Source of the DNA: Actinomycetes bacterium | GTDB lineage: Bacteria; Actinomycetota; Coriobacteriia; Coriobacteriales; Eggerthellaceae | Assembly: GCA_023394615.1 (NCBI GenBank) | Contig: JAEXAI010000006.1 | Span: forward strand, 1 to 64,000 | Direction: 5' to 3' | Length of the DNA stretch: 64,000 bases | Shown: positions 25,901 to 35,398 of the stretch, piece by piece | How positions within the stretch are numbered: position 1 is the first letter of the stretch | Layout of the letters: each line of letters begins with the position of its first letter | Notes under the pieces: generated by a model | The model's input: only the letters and a program-made list of their open reading frames with translations | Told to the model about the DNA's origin: nothing | Databases searched by the model: none | Position numbers and translations under genes: made by a program

Positions 25901-28900
25901 CGCAGATAACACACCCACACTGCGCGATGCGGCAGCACCAGCAACGCCACCTGGATACACATAGTAATTCGCCACTTCATTCACGGTGTCGCCATTGAAT
26001 GCATAGGTCACATCATAGGATCCGATGTCTTCATCGTAAGCCTCGAAGTAATACATGCTGCCCGTGGAATCCTGCAGCAGCGAATCTTCCTCGCCTGCCT
26101 GCGCACGCAAAGACTCGATTAAAGCGCGGGCCTGCGCAGGGGTCAACGTACGCTGCATGTTCGCAATCACATCGGTATTGCCGTTCGCCGCAGAAACCTG
26201 CTTGCATTCCGCGTAGTATGCGGCGGGCGATTTAACCGTTCCCGGTGCCTGCAAAAGCAATTCCGCCTGGGCAGCTTCATTTGGAACCGTCTGTATTGCG
26301 GAAGCGCCAATCTTGGCAAGTTCCTGATCGTAGAGATAGGTGAGCAGGTCACTCATATCGTTGATGCCGGCATCCTTGTATTCTTCGGGAACGCTTATCG
26401 TTCCGTCGTCATCGTCTTTCCACGGATTAGCGTAGAGCCACGACGTATCGTCGTCCCCCAAATCGGATTCATCTATCAGCCCGTTCAGATAATCCAGCGA
26501 GCTTTTGTACTTGTCCTGATCGATCACGACGGTGTTCGAGTCCGTTTCTTCCGGCAGCTCCTGGTCGGTGATTTTCGCGTAATAGCTGCTGGGGTATTGC
26601 TCCTGTGGCATGCCCACCCATCCGTCGGTTTCACTGTATATCACGCCAACGTAATTGTACGATTTCCCGTTGGGCATAAGCGGAACATCAACAGGGTAGG
26701 CCCATTTGTCAATCGGCTGGCAGACAATATCGTTGTTTGCGCCCGCACCGCTGGCTACGTGCACAACAACGCTGCCGTTGGCTTTGGCGATGCGGGAAGT
26801 GTCGCCCGCAACATGCACCAATATGGCGATGCCGGTAAAACGGGTGTTAAGGTAGGCTTCACCTTCGCCGATCTGATCCACCGAATACTTGCCCCAAGGG
26901 TCTTTCCTGACTACCGCCAGCTGGCATTTGTCCACATAGGCGCGGTCGTCGGTCGAAGAAATCGTCACCGACACAGGGTCCTTGTCTCCCCCGCGCGCAA
27001 TGGCCTCTTCCCACGATTCGTCGCTCTGACGCAGGGCCGCGTTCACCGACAGCGTGTAAGGACGTGCTATTTCAGATGAGAAATCGGGCAGCTGCACGGC
27101 CGCGCTCCAGCCGCCCCCGCGGGCGGGCGTGGCCACGGCAAGCTGCGCGCCACCATACGACACGATAACACGTGAATCGTAGGGCGCGGCACCTGACAGG
27201 TACACCCATCCGTCGGATGTGAGCGTGGAAGAAGAATTGGCGGTAAGGGTGGGGCCCGCCATCGTGGCCGCACCGATCATCTGGTCGGAAGCCAACGTCC
27301 ATGATACCGTTGGATCTGTAATCTGCCGCACGCCCAAGCTAACCGACACGTCGCCTGTCATGGAAGAGGGCACCACGAACTGGATGCTGTAATTTAGCCC
27401 CTCTTCGGGAACGGCAAGGTTAAGGTTTCTGAAATTGTAGAACCCCCTATCCATTTCGGGCAGGTAGGTCTTGCCATCGATGACCAGGCCTATGGAAGTG
27501 ATCTGCGTGGTCAGCCTTGTGCTGCCCTGCATCATCTGCAGCTGCAGGTCGGTAATCTTGTTGCCTTCCATCCCACTGTCTAATTTGATGGTGCCCGTAA
27601 TTTCAAGCGTCTGACCCAAGCAGCCCGCATATGTTGCAGGAACGTTCATGGTGGAAGAAGGTTGGGTTATGTAGAGCTCGCTGCCGTAGACCACAGGCAC
27701 ATCAAGTGCCTCGTCGCCCAAAAGCTGGCGCACTTGGCCAGGCTTCAGCACAATACCTTCTACCATCTTGTAGGCATCCGTATTCGAGAATACCTTTTTC
27801 AAATCGTCAAACGTAGCAATGGAGTTCAAGCGCGCTACCTGTGCTCCACACGCCACCAGCGTATAGGTGCCCGGCTTCGCGTATATGGTCGTAGTGCCCG
27901 CACTCGTATTCCCACTTGGCCCGTAATTCAAAGAAACGCATGTGCCCTCGGAATCAAACAGCATCAGCGCAACGCTTTGGGAATTGTCGCTGTAACAGCC
28001 AACCGTCACGCCGCCCTTCAACTTCTCGGTGGGAATAACCACGTTGGTTGTGGCGGAACCGAATTCGTCGAGCCGGATGCTGCAGGCCTCTTGACCAGTC
28101 GTGCCACCACCTGCATTGCTGCCCGAGACGTCCTCGAACAGCGCCCCCGAAAACGTAGGCACGACGTTTGCGTCAGCTAAATTCGTGGAATCCCAGAAGC
28201 GATACGTCTGTATATCGGGATAGTAATAGCCATACATGTTGGCCTTCGTGTTCAAACCCGGCAACATCGAAACCTTCGAGACGGTTACTTCATGACCGGC
28301 ACCAGCCGCTGCTTCCATCAGGCGATATCCGTTATCTGCAGCAGCGGGAAGTGCGAGTGTGTAAGTGAATTGCACGTTCGCCACATCTGCAGTGCGCAGC
28401 ATCCCGAAGTCCTGCGTACTGGTTTTGCCGCCCTGCAGCGATGTTGCCGCGACCACGCGCGAGCCTGTGTTCGTGCTGACCAGTGCACCCGATCCGCTGC
28501 CCGAGCCGCTCGCTGTGGTTTCCATGAATCTGTGCAGGTACTCGTTCGGCGTGACCACAGCCGCATACCCGGCATACAGGCCGCCGATCGTGTATTTGCC
28601 ATCAGCGTCCGTAACGGTGGATTGCACGTTTGCCGCGAAACCGTTCACGGTTTGGGAAACCGTTATGCGCGCGTTCTTCAGCACCGCACCATGCGTGCCA
28701 TCACGGGAGACCTCGAAGACCGTACCGGACATCGTGGCCGTGCGGTCAAGTTCTTTTGCACCCACCAGCACGGTGCGGTTCGCATCGACGTTCGCCGCGA
28801 TGTCGGCAAACGCGATGGTACCGCGCATCACGCTTTCTGTGTCGAAATTATATTTCAACGCCGCATCCCGATAGCCCCGACATTCGTAATACAGGCTATG

Positions 28901-31900
28901 ATCGCTGTCAACCGTGCTCAACCCACGCAGCTCGCGCAGCGTGCCGTCACTGGCCTTTGCATACAGTGCGCAAGCGCAGTCTTCGATAACCGCACCCGTA
29001 GTCGCATCGACTGCTTTCAGGCCGTTTGTCGTAGCGAAGCTCTTGCCGTTCGATGCCATGGTAATAGCCGTATCTTCCGTGGTAATGAAAGTGAAGTCTT
29101 TGTCATAGCGGGCCACGACCACTTCTTCACCAGTCGCATAGGTAACGAAGTCGCCTTTCGCATACGTCCCGGCAGACATATACCAGTCCGCCACTATCGC
29201 TTCGTTTTTGCTTGCCGCTTGGCGCAGCGTCTCACACGACACCGGCATGCGCCACACCACTTCGCCCTTGTCGTTGAAGGCGCGCCAATACACGGTAGCG
29301 TCATCGGGCAAACCGGTAACAGCATTTTCGGGCACCGTCGCCGTCAGCTTGGAAGAGCGGTATGCAAGCGGCTCGGATTCCCCGTAGGCCACTTCAACCA
29401 GCTCGCCTGCGGCACCGGGCGTTAACGTGCTGAAGCCTGAAACGCACAGCGGAGTGCTACCCACACGCGGGTTCGTCACGTTCTCTATCGTCAGGCGCAG
29501 GCCAGCGGCTGCTGTTACTTTCACGTCGTTTGCGAAGGTGAGCGTCGCGTAGCCTTCTTCGGCATCTTGGACCCAATACGACACGCCACCAGGGGCGATG
29601 CTTACACCAGCGATTTCCGCACCCGCGCCAGCGCCACCTGCGCCGCCCGCTGCGGCCACGCCCGCTGTTGCAGTAACGCTGCCTGCAGTGAACTTAGCCG
29701 TTGCCAGTCCAAGCTCGATTTTCGTGCCCGCCGCGATGGTGAAGTCGCTTGATGGCTTCAAGTCCACCGTGTAGGTACGCTCACTCGCTGCTACAACATC
29801 GGCTCCATTCGCTGCGTCAAAGGCAGCGGACACCTGCGTCCACGTGCGCTGCTGCGCTTGCGGCAGCACGGTTATGGAATAGTCCTGGTCTGCCGTGCCT
29901 GCGGGGTTTGTCGCCCTGGCCGTGAATTCATAGGTTCCAGATGCGTTGGCTGTTCCCTTTATCTGCCCGGAAGCATCTAGAGTCAGGCCCGGCGGCAGCG
30001 TGCCGTCTGCGAGCGACCACGTAATAGGCGCGCTTCCGCCAGCCGAAAGAATGTCATCGTATGTGCCGCCCACGGTAACACTGCGCAAAGTTTCAACATG
30101 CGGCTGCGGTTTTGCATACACGTTAATGGTGATCCACGCCGATGCAGTCTGCCCCTGCACCGTGGTGGCCGTCACCAGTACGGAATACGTTCCCACATTG
30201 GCAGGCGTGCCCGAAATAGTGCCTGTCAGCGGGTCGAGCGTCAGGCCTGAAGGCAGCGAATGCACCAGGCTCCATTTCGTCACTTTCAATAACGGGTCCG
30301 TCAGCGCCATTGTGGTCTTGTAGGCTTCCCCATATACCGCATTCGGCAGAGCGGTGCTCGTGTCGATCACGGGCACTTCGTACACCTGCATCGTGTATTC
30401 ACGCTGGTCAAATCCGCCGGTGTTGGTAGCTTTCAGCGTGAACGTGTATTTGCCTACCTTGGTAGGCGTGCCCGAAAGCACCGCCGCCGACGCGTTCGAC
30501 GTGGACGCCGCAAGCGACATTCCATCAGGCAACGCACCTGTTGCCACCGACCAATCCACAGGCTGCGACCCACTTGCATAGAACGTGGTTGCAGCAACGC
30601 TGCCCAGCGGCAGGTCTGACACGCGTTCGGTGGTAATCGTGGGCGGCGTCACCACCCGCACGGTGAATTCCCGTTCGGAATAGTACTTTCCTTCGGTCGC
30701 GCGAACCGTGAACGTATAGGCGCTTGCCGCAGTGGGCGTACCGGTGATGGCACCTGTTGACGCATCAAGCGAGAGTCCTGTTGGCAGATTGCCCCGACTG
30801 ATGCTCCAGGTGACCGTGTCGCTTGCTGCAAACGGGGTTGCCGCAAGCGTCGTCGAATAGGGCTTGCCAACCGCTCCACCAGGAAGCGACTCGGTGGTTA
30901 TCGTAGGTGCGCCCTCCACAACGGGCGCTACGATGTTGTACACCGTAGGCAATGTGTAGGTAACGCCGCCCACTTTCACCGCCAAGCGACATGGGCCCGT
31001 ATTCAACGACGTTTCGAAATAGTACGATCCAGCAGTAGTATAGGTTTGCGCCGTGAAGCCGTTCAGCGCTTGCGTATTGCCCGCAACGCTGCCCGTCAGC
31101 GTGCCGTTGGTGCTGGGAGAAGTCGTGCCAGCCCCCGTGGCAGTAGACCAGATGATGTTCGACTGGCCGAAGCTGGTGCTAGCCGCGCCCGTTGTTGTTA
31201 CCAGGCTGATCTCCGTCACCTGTGCGCTTAAGGCAGGCGAGAATCCCGTCATGTTCAGATAATACTTTCCACCCTGTGCCAGATTGGTGGTGGGGTTGCT
31301 GTAAGCGCCTGATCCGGTCGCGTCGTAGCTTTCGTAGAACGTGGCATTCATGCTATGCGCGGCGCTACTGGAGTCGCTGACTTTGTAGACCGTCGGCGAA
31401 TAGTAAATGGTACTGCCCCAAAACATCACGAAACGATAGTTGCCCGCTGGCACGGAAACGTTGTCGGTGCCCAGCGCATATTCCAGCTTCAACGCCGTCT
31501 TAGCGGTATCGGTGGAGTCGCCGCCCACGATTTCGCGGTAGTAGTTCTCGCCGACATCCTCGCCGAAGCCGGGGGATATCTCATAATCATTTAATTTGTA
31601 CAGGCTGCTTGAGTAGGTGCTTTCCGTAGGGGCCAAGTCAGCAGGAGGAAGCGATGTGGTGTCGCCATCGGGCAGACGCCACAGGCCGAAGTCCTTGATG
31701 TTACTGTTATTGTCGGTGCGAATGGCGATGCGATATGCGCCACTGGTATTCAGCGTGGACCCCGTGTAGCGGTTTGCCACATCGTAGGTCCCGCTTGCGT
31801 TGTAGTTGTAGAGATGGAAGCCGGTGTATTCGGTTTCATCCAACGCCATAAAGGTCGTGTCGCCCTGCGTGGTTATGGTTGGGCTTGCTGTCGTGGCGGT

Positions 31901-32386
31901 CGCGGATGTGGCGGCGGTTGTGGATGCACCAGTCGCACCGGTCGCAGTCGCGGTTGTGCCGGTCGCGGTTGTGCCTGACGCAAGCGTCGTGCCAGCGCCT
32001 GTCGCACTACCACCCGCCGCACTACCACCCGCCGCAGTACCACTCGCCGCAGTATCACCCGCAGTCGTTTCGGCTCCAACATCATTTGCCAATGTGACTG
32101 GAACAGCCGTCGCTTCAGTCGAAGAGGCTTCGGTTGTGCCGGTCGTATTGCCTGTGCCCCCATCAACCGTCGATGCAGCGGAAGCCGTTGCAGACACAGT
32201 GCCCGCAGCATTTCCCGCGCCAGTCCCTTGCGCGGTGCTTCCTTGCGTGTCGGATCCTTGCGCACCAGCCGAAATCGGTGCCAGTGACACCACCATCACC
32301 AAAGACATGAGCATGCACAAAAAACTTCGCGCCCATGATCTCTCGTTCTTTTTGCGCACTGAATTCGATACCGATGTCTTCCCCAT
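22970..32386 (-). CDS. Giant secreted, wall-anchored multidomain surface protein
   Basis: At about 3138 residues this is the largest gene here. The signal peptide ends near ISAGAQG, followed by about 150 residues of Thr/Ala/Gly-rich linker. Residues around 500-830 hold four or more putative-Ig repeats (LPTGLSLDASTGAITGTP type, He_PIG). A carboxypeptidase-regulatory-like region follows (ARITVSQTVNGFAANVQSTV, then GKYTIGGLYAGYAAV, near 1250). A FIVAR-like helical repeat lies near 2770-2830 and a Big_2 domain near 2850-2930. SPTGD (3100-3104), a membrane helix and a basic tail form a sortase signal. The start is ATG 32386 with GGGGG five bases upstream. The tail after the helix is encoded by a variant REP. 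It is probably an adhesin or surface scaffold. Confidence 0.9.
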   Translation of the reverse strand: MGKTSVSNSVRKKNERSWARSFLCMLMSLVMVVSLAPISAGAQGSDTQGSTAQGTGAGNAAGTVSATASAASTVDGGTGNTTGTTEASSTEATAVPVTLANDVGAETTAGDTAASGTAAGGSAAGGSATGAGTTLASGTTATGTTATATGATGASTTAATSATATTASPTITTQGDTTFMALDETEYTGFHLYNYNASGTYDVANRYTGSTLNTSGAYRIAIRTDNNSNIKDFGLWRLPDGDTTSLPPADLAPTESTYSSSLYKLNDYEISPGFGEDVGENYYREIVGGDSTDTAKTALKLEYALGTDNVSVPAGNYRFVMFWGSTIYYSPTVYKVSDSSSAAHSMNATFYESYDATGSGAYSNPTTNLAQGGKYYLNMTGFSPALSAQVTEISLVTTTGAASTSFGQSNIIWSTATGAGTTSPSTNGTLTGSVAGNTQALNGFTAQTYTTAGSYYFETSLNTGPCRLAVKVGGVTYTLPTVYNIVAPVVEGAPTITTESLPGGAVGKPYSTTLAATPFAASDTVTWSISRGNLPTGLSLDASTGAITGTPTAASAYTFTVRATEGKYYSEREFTVRVVTPPTITTERVSDLPLGSVAATTFYASGSQPVDWSVATGALPDGMSLAASTSNASAAVLSGTPTKVGKYTFTLKATNTGGFDQREYTMQVYEVPVIDTSTALPNAVYGEAYKTTMALTDPLLKVTKWSLVHSLPSGLTLDPLTGTISGTPANVGTYSVLVTATTVQGQTASAWITINVYAKPQPHVETLRSVTVGGTYDDILSAGGSAPITWSLADGTLPPGLTLDASGQIKGTANASGTYEFTARATNPAGTADQDYSITVLPQAQQRTWTQVSAAFDAANGADVVAASERTYTVDLKPSSDFTIAAGTKIELGLATAKFTAGSVTATAGVAAAGGAGGAGAGAEIAGVSIAPGGVSYWVQDAEEGYATLTFANDVKVTAAAGLRLTIENVTNPRVGSTPLCVSGFSTLTPGAAGELVEVAYGESEPLAYRSSKLTATVPENAVTGLPDDATVYWRAFNDKGEVVWRMPVSCETLRQAASKNEAIVADWYMSAGTYAKGDFVTYATGEEVVVARYDKDFTFITTEDTAITMASNGKSFATTNGLKAVDATTGAVIEDCACALYAKASDGTLRELRGLSTVDSDHSLYYECRGYRDAALKYNFDTESVMRGTIAFADIAANVDANRTVLVGAKELDRTATMSGTVFEVSRDGTHGAVLKNARITVSQTVNGFAANVQSTVTDADGKYTIGGLYAGYAAVVTPNEYLHRFMETTASGSGSGSGALVSTNTGSRVVAATSLQGGKTSTQDFGMLRTADVANVQFTYTLALPAAADNGYRLMEAAAGAGHEVTVSKVSMLPGLNTKANMYGYYYPDIQTYRFWDSTNLADANVVPTFSGALFEDVSGSNAGGGTTGQEACSIRLDEFGSATTNVVIPTEKLKGGVTVGCYSDNSQSVALMLFDSEGTCVSLNYGPSGNTSAGTTTIYAKPGTYTLVACGAQVARLNSIATFDDLKKVFSNTDAYKMVEGIVLKPGQVRQLLGDEALDVPVVYGSELYITQPSSTMNVPATYAGCLGQTLEITGTIKLDSGMEGNKITDLQLQMMQGSTRLTTQITSIGLVIDGKTYLPEMDRGFYNFRNLNLAVPEEGLNYSIQFVVPSSMTGDVSVSLGVRQITDPTVSWTLASDQMIGAATMAGPTLTANSSSTLTSDGWVYLSGAAPYDSRVIVSYGGAQLAVATPARGGGWSAAVQLPDFSSEIARPYTLSVNAALRQSDESWEEAIARGGDKDPVSVTISSTDDRAYVDKCQLAVVRKDPWGKYSVDQIGEGEAYLNTRFTGIAILVHVAGDTSRIAKANGSVVVHVASGAGANNDIVCQPIDKWAYPVDVPLMPNGKSYNYVGVIYSETDGWVGMPQEQYPSSYYAKITDQELPEETDSNTVVIDQDKYKSSLDYLNGLIDESDLGDDDTSWLYANPWKDDDDGTISVPEEYKDAGINDMSDLLTYLYDQELAKIGASAIQTVPNEAAQAELLLQAPGTVKSPAAYYAECKQVSAANGNTDVIANMQRTLTPAQARALIESLRAQAGEEDSLLQDSTGSMYYFEAYDEDIGSYDVTYAFNGDTVNEVANYYVYPGGVAGAAASRSVGVLSAQASGGASTSTVGADSNTSAWQPGDTSIGGMWLGLVSSGYDKYLEAIDNLKRKIGASEAAQELGRDILKKAAGKESQEAINNVNKCIKESAQDAAKSKKALAGLKKWGGESKLAGKSLPIIGELYSGYDFFKGEIDAENMRDSLDNPTACVDAIIGNYWHACKGITSADVISMNNLSTERWAITLESTRLTSKKIPTYLISTSINCLGYLGGLGLAGKLAKSAQAATSTFKCCAWLEKNSKYLDVGNFVANTIIGGNLDARSAKLEARYAAWQQKTEWMVRYYADLARTHPDIVKENPWAKALIDNNCWYYTSNRDTNLAYPYRDPSGVIYEGVLSNTVQGATVTLYTGNNGENVAYVPKYNKEDGSLVETKTESGVLIPKNATVANDALTMYETDPSVQGENAQVTNSVGFYQWFVPDGLWFVKAELTGYESNTSNDDPAAVVKGANYNWLPVMPPQLAVNIGLTNYDVPVVQTVTASVGASDAVLAAAGKTPDASSAGGTVVVELSKYVQASDSGNLRITVNGQAVDPATIVPLNAEVSPANTPKCGGKTLASQFAVYVPGLNTSRANVKVSGTATSYAGVVMAAAATTKDVDVTGGVDRTALKAAIAAAEAASQGVLESETGLDVSAGQKFVGAAAKTALDEAVAAAKAVDANAAATQAELDAAKDAVAAAQADYDAKVQTKAAISSLGVSIDRTALAAGETAQASATFDPVASATEVEWTSSDPAVATVNALGKVTAVGDGFATIMGTSKLDATKSGSVVVGVYGAGKLQTLTDKATGVRASDVPSNLVLVAAATSAAPKVTIGAGDALVGSYDVALWLMRAGVPFAKVQPPSGIALDLPVAAGYAGKSVSVAFTGVDGSAQVVSAVVTSANMVSVQASALSQFDIVYRAEAVGPTTPDGGSVDNGLAAAGTEDAAAGGATKASMKTATKARATSPTGDPIVPFLPLLVLLLAGVTVGRVKCHVFANSARKRK
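23003..23029. repeat. Variant REP inside the 3' end of the surface-protein gene
   Basis: This is the inverted partner of the copy at 21986-22012. In the surface-protein frame it encodes VTVGRVKCHV after the membrane helix, so it lies inside coding sequence. Confidence 0.75.
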
Positions 32387-32473
32387 GACAACCCCCATCG
32401 CCTTTTGCCGCCCGCGAGGCCGACAGATGCCCACTATTGATTTCTAGATTACGCACGACGACCCAAAAGGTAC

Positions 32474-32489
32474 ATGGGCATACGCCCAT
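32474..32489. promoter_or_regulatory. Hairpin in the leader of the surface-protein gene
   Basis: ATGGGC and GCCCAT pair across a four-base loop about 90 bases upstream of the start. The leader also holds a GC-rich stretch near 32410-32425 that could fold. No known riboswitch is recognised. The gap from 32387 to 33221 otherwise holds the 147-bp element and REP copies. Confidence 0.3.
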
Positions 32490-32648
32490 TTAGGCCATCT
32501 ACCCCGCATGAAGACAGCTATGTGCGTCAAAGGTCCTCTTTCAGCCCTCGTTGCGCAAAACAAACCTCAAGCCCATCGCGCCCTGGCTCCTTCTCGCGAT
32601 TCCGAAACAAACAATGACCGCATACGGAACTCGACGATTCACGCTTTT

Positions 32649-32795
32649 GTCAATCAGACCCGCTATGTGCGATTTTTGCTGGCAAATCCCGGCTTTTCCG
32701 TAATGTAGGAAGGCGATGATTAGCGTTTGCGCAGGTGGCAAAATTTCGTCAGAGAATGGCTCGTCCTCAAATCGCACATAGCGGGTCTGATTGAC
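32649..32795. mobile_element. 147-bp MITE-like element, copy 1
   Basis: The ends are perfect 27-bp inverted repeats: GTCAATCAGACCCGC... at 32649-32675 and its complement at 32769-32795. Here they extend to 31 bp with TTTT/AAAA. There is no coding capacity. A second copy of the same length lies at 36964-37110. It is either a non-autonomous transposable element or a long-hairpin RNA element. No matching transposase is in the window. Confidence 0.68.
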
Positions 32796-32909
32796 AAAAC
32801 CTGTTTTGCGAACCAACTTTGTCGATTGCGTTTCGAAGGCTGGGGTTCCTGTGCAAACTCTCGGGGTGTGCTCGGACGTGACGGTTCGGTCCTTTGACGG
32901 AACGTGTCC

Positions 32910-32979
32910 GTGTCAAACGACCCGTCCTACTGACACGCCTTTGCCGCGTTCCGTGTCAAACGACACGTCCTACTGACAC
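32910..32979. repeat. Two REP-type copies upstream of the flavin oxidoreductase
   Basis: Full copies lie at 32910-32936 and 32953-32979 (GTGTCAAACGAC...CTACTGACAC), separated by CGCCTTTGCCGCGTT. The spacer text follows the second copy again, then a half copy near 32995. Confidence 0.85.
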
Positions 32980-33221
32980 GCCTTTGCCGCGTTGTTGACA
33001 CGTCTTTGGTCGCGTTGTTGCACCTATTTCACAGTCCTATGAATCCAACACGTTTTCGCAGGTTCTTTGAATGAAACGAGCCACCTCCACGCCCATATAC
33101 TTGCCTTGATGCTTCAAGACCACACGCTGCGCACAACCACATGAGCAACGCACGCAGCAGACACTTGCACATCATGCACGGCTTCTACCGAACGCATGAG
33201 CGCACGAACAAGGGAGTTTTG

Positions 33222-35225
33222 ATGACCAACGCATATCCACATGTATTCGAACCGATAACCATTCGCCGTATGACCGCGAAAAATCGACTGGTCATGGCCC
33301 CTATGGGCACAAATTTTGCCAAACAGAACGGCGAGCTTTCCAACAACCACATAGCCTATTACGAGCAGCGCGCCAAAGGCGGCACAGGCATCATCATCGT
33401 CGAAAACGTAGACATCGACTACCCGCAAGGCTCAAACGGCACCACCCAACTGCGTATCGACACCGACAATTTCATGCCACGCCTCTATGATTTGTGCGAA
33501 GCGGTGCACAAGCACGGAGCGCGCATCGCGGTGCAGATAAATCATGCTGGAGCTGCAACCATGCAGCGCCGCATCGGCATGCAACCGGTTTCAGCGTCCG
33601 ACATTCCCTCGAAAGCAGGCGGCGAAGTGCCGCGTGAGCTTTGCAAAGAAGAAATCTTGCACATCGTCGGCAAGTTCGGCGAAGCAGCCAAACGCGCACA
33701 GGCATGCGGCTTCGATGCTGTAGAAATCCACGCCGGGCACTCATATCTGCTCTCGCAATTCCTATCGCCTCTGACGAACCATCGAACCGATGAATTCGGC
33801 GGATCGCCTGAAAACCGCGCGCGTTTCACCACGCTGGTGGTTGAGGAAGTGCGCCGCCAAGTGGGACCCAACTTCCCCATTTTCATCCGCATCAGCGCAG
33901 ATGAGCTGATGGAGGGCGGAAATACCCTTGATGATACCATCGAGTACCTGCAATACTTTCAGCGCGAAGTGGACGTGTTCGACGTATCGGCTGGACTAGC
34001 CGGTGCCATCCAGCTGCAGATTGACATGGACTATTTGCCCGACGGCTGGCGCTCGTACATGGCGCGCAAAGTGCGCGAGGCGTACGGAAAGCCCTGCATT
34101 GCCATAGGAAACATTCGCGACCCGCAAGTTGCCGAAGATATTCTGGCTCGTGGCGACGCCGACCTAATAGGCATGGGACGCGGTCTGATTGCCGATCCCG
34201 CTTGGGCGAACAAGGCCGAGTCGGGACGCGTGGAGGATATCCGCCGCTGCATTTCGTGCAACATCGGCTGCGCCGGACATCGCATCGGACTCAACCAACC
34301 GTTGCGCTGCACCATCAACCCCGACCTGTTCAGCACCGAAGGTTACCGGAAACGCCATGTGACCAAACCCTGCAACGTTATCGTAATAGGCGGCGGCACC
34401 GCTGGCATGGAAGCAGCATGTACAGCAGCCGAAGTGGGCTGCACCACGTTCCTTATCGAAAAGGAAAACCAGCTGGGCGGCTTGGCCTCGCGCATATCGC
34501 TGATACCCGAAAAGGACCGCATCGGAGATTTCGTCGACTATCAGGTCCATCGCGTGCGCGGTCTACACAACCTGTTCGTACTGACTGGCACCGACGCCAC
34601 CGCAGACATGGTGAGCAAGCTGAAACCCGACATCATCGTAAACGCCACTGGGTCGCTGCCGATGCTACCACCCATTGCCGGGCTGGCCCAGCGTGCTGAC
34701 CGCGAAGGGTCGCGCGTGGCCACCGTGCTAAAAATGATCGACCAGGTGGATGGCTATCCTGAAGACATGACCGGGAAAAACGTGGCTGTGGTAGGCGGCG
34801 GACCCACCGGATTGGACGTGATGTCGCTGTTCGCACCGCGCGGTGCGCAGGTTTCGGTCATAGAGATGGCAGATCAGTTGGGTGTCGGACTTGACCCCGT
34901 TACGAAAAATGACACGACTTCAAAGATGCGCGAATATGACGTGAAACAGATGACGAAGACTACGCTGCAGGAAGTACGCGACAACTGCTTCGTCGTGCAA
35001 AACGCGCAGGGTGACACCGAAGAAGTGCCTTTCGACTACGGATTTGTGTGCCTAGGCATGCGCTCATACAACCCCGTATTGGATGACTTGCACACTGCAT
35101 TTGCCGATAGCGATGTAGAAATATACAACATCGGCGACAGTCTACGCGCCCGCCAGATCATCCACGGTACCGAAGAAGGCCGCAACATCATAGAGGTGCT
35201 CGATCGCCGCGGATTCCTGCAGTAA
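33222..35225 (+). CDS. Old Yellow Enzyme / FAD-dependent oxidoreductase (2,4-dienoyl-CoA reductase type)
   Basis: This 667-residue protein has three parts. An FMN TIM barrel spans about residues 1-335 (NRLVMAPMGTNF, IHAGHSYLLSQFLSPLTN). A 4Fe-4S ligand set follows: C343, C346, C350 and C363. A C-terminal FAD/NAD domain carries VIVIGGGTAGMEAA and VAVVGGGPTGLDV. Relatives reduce activated C=C bonds in enoates, dienoyl-CoAs, bile acids or drugs; the substrate is not readable. I use ATG 33222, with AGGGAG upstream, rather than the open frame from 33141. It stands alone between REP clusters, and a LuxR-type membrane regulator follows. Confidence 0.9.
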   Translation: MTNAYPHVFEPITIRRMTAKNRLVMAPMGTNFAKQNGELSNNHIAYYEQRAKGGTGIIIVENVDIDYPQGSNGTTQLRIDTDNFMPRLYDLCEAVHKHGARIAVQINHAGAATMQRRIGMQPVSASDIPSKAGGEVPRELCKEEILHIVGKFGEAAKRAQACGFDAVEIHAGHSYLLSQFLSPLTNHRTDEFGGSPENRARFTTLVVEEVRRQVGPNFPIFIRISADELMEGGNTLDDTIEYLQYFQREVDVFDVSAGLAGAIQLQIDMDYLPDGWRSYMARKVREAYGKPCIAIGNIRDPQVAEDILARGDADLIGMGRGLIADPAWANKAESGRVEDIRRCISCNIGCAGHRIGLNQPLRCTINPDLFSTEGYRKRHVTKPCNVIVIGGGTAGMEAACTAAEVGCTTFLIEKENQLGGLASRISLIPEKDRIGDFVDYQVHRVRGLHNLFVLTGTDATADMVSKLKPDIIVNATGSLPMLPPIAGLAQRADREGSRVATVLKMIDQVDGYPEDMTGKNVAVVGGGPTGLDVMSLFAPRGAQVSVIEMADQLGVGLDPVTKNDTTSKMREYDVKQMTKTTLQEVRDNCFVVQNAQGDTEEVPFDYGFVCLGMRSYNPVLDDLHTAFADSDVEIYNIGDSLRARQIIHGTEEGRNIIEVLDRRGFLQ

Positions 35226-35228
35226 AAC

Positions 35229-35298
35229 GTGTCAAAGGGACGGGTCGTTTGACACGCGCGCTCCCCGAAAACCTGCCAAGTACTGGGTCGTTTGACAC
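35229..35298. repeat. Two REP-type copies after the flavin oxidoreductase
   Basis: A full copy at 35229-35255 and a diverged one at 35272-35298 are both followed by the same CGCGCTCCCCGAAA tail, so the unit was duplicated locally. Confidence 0.8.
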
Positions 35299-35398
35299 GC
35301 GCGCTCCCCGAAACGACCCTTCGCCCAATTCCTCTATGCGCTATGATGTTCTACATGGAAGTGATACATAGGATGAAGGGTTAAGGGCAGAAGGGCGT

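Noticed and set aside
32404..32434. GC-rich leader of the surface-protein gene as a riboswitch
   Set aside because: It can fold but lacks the conserved segments of any class I know, including the GGCAAACC and GACGCAAAGC blocks of c-di-GMP-I.
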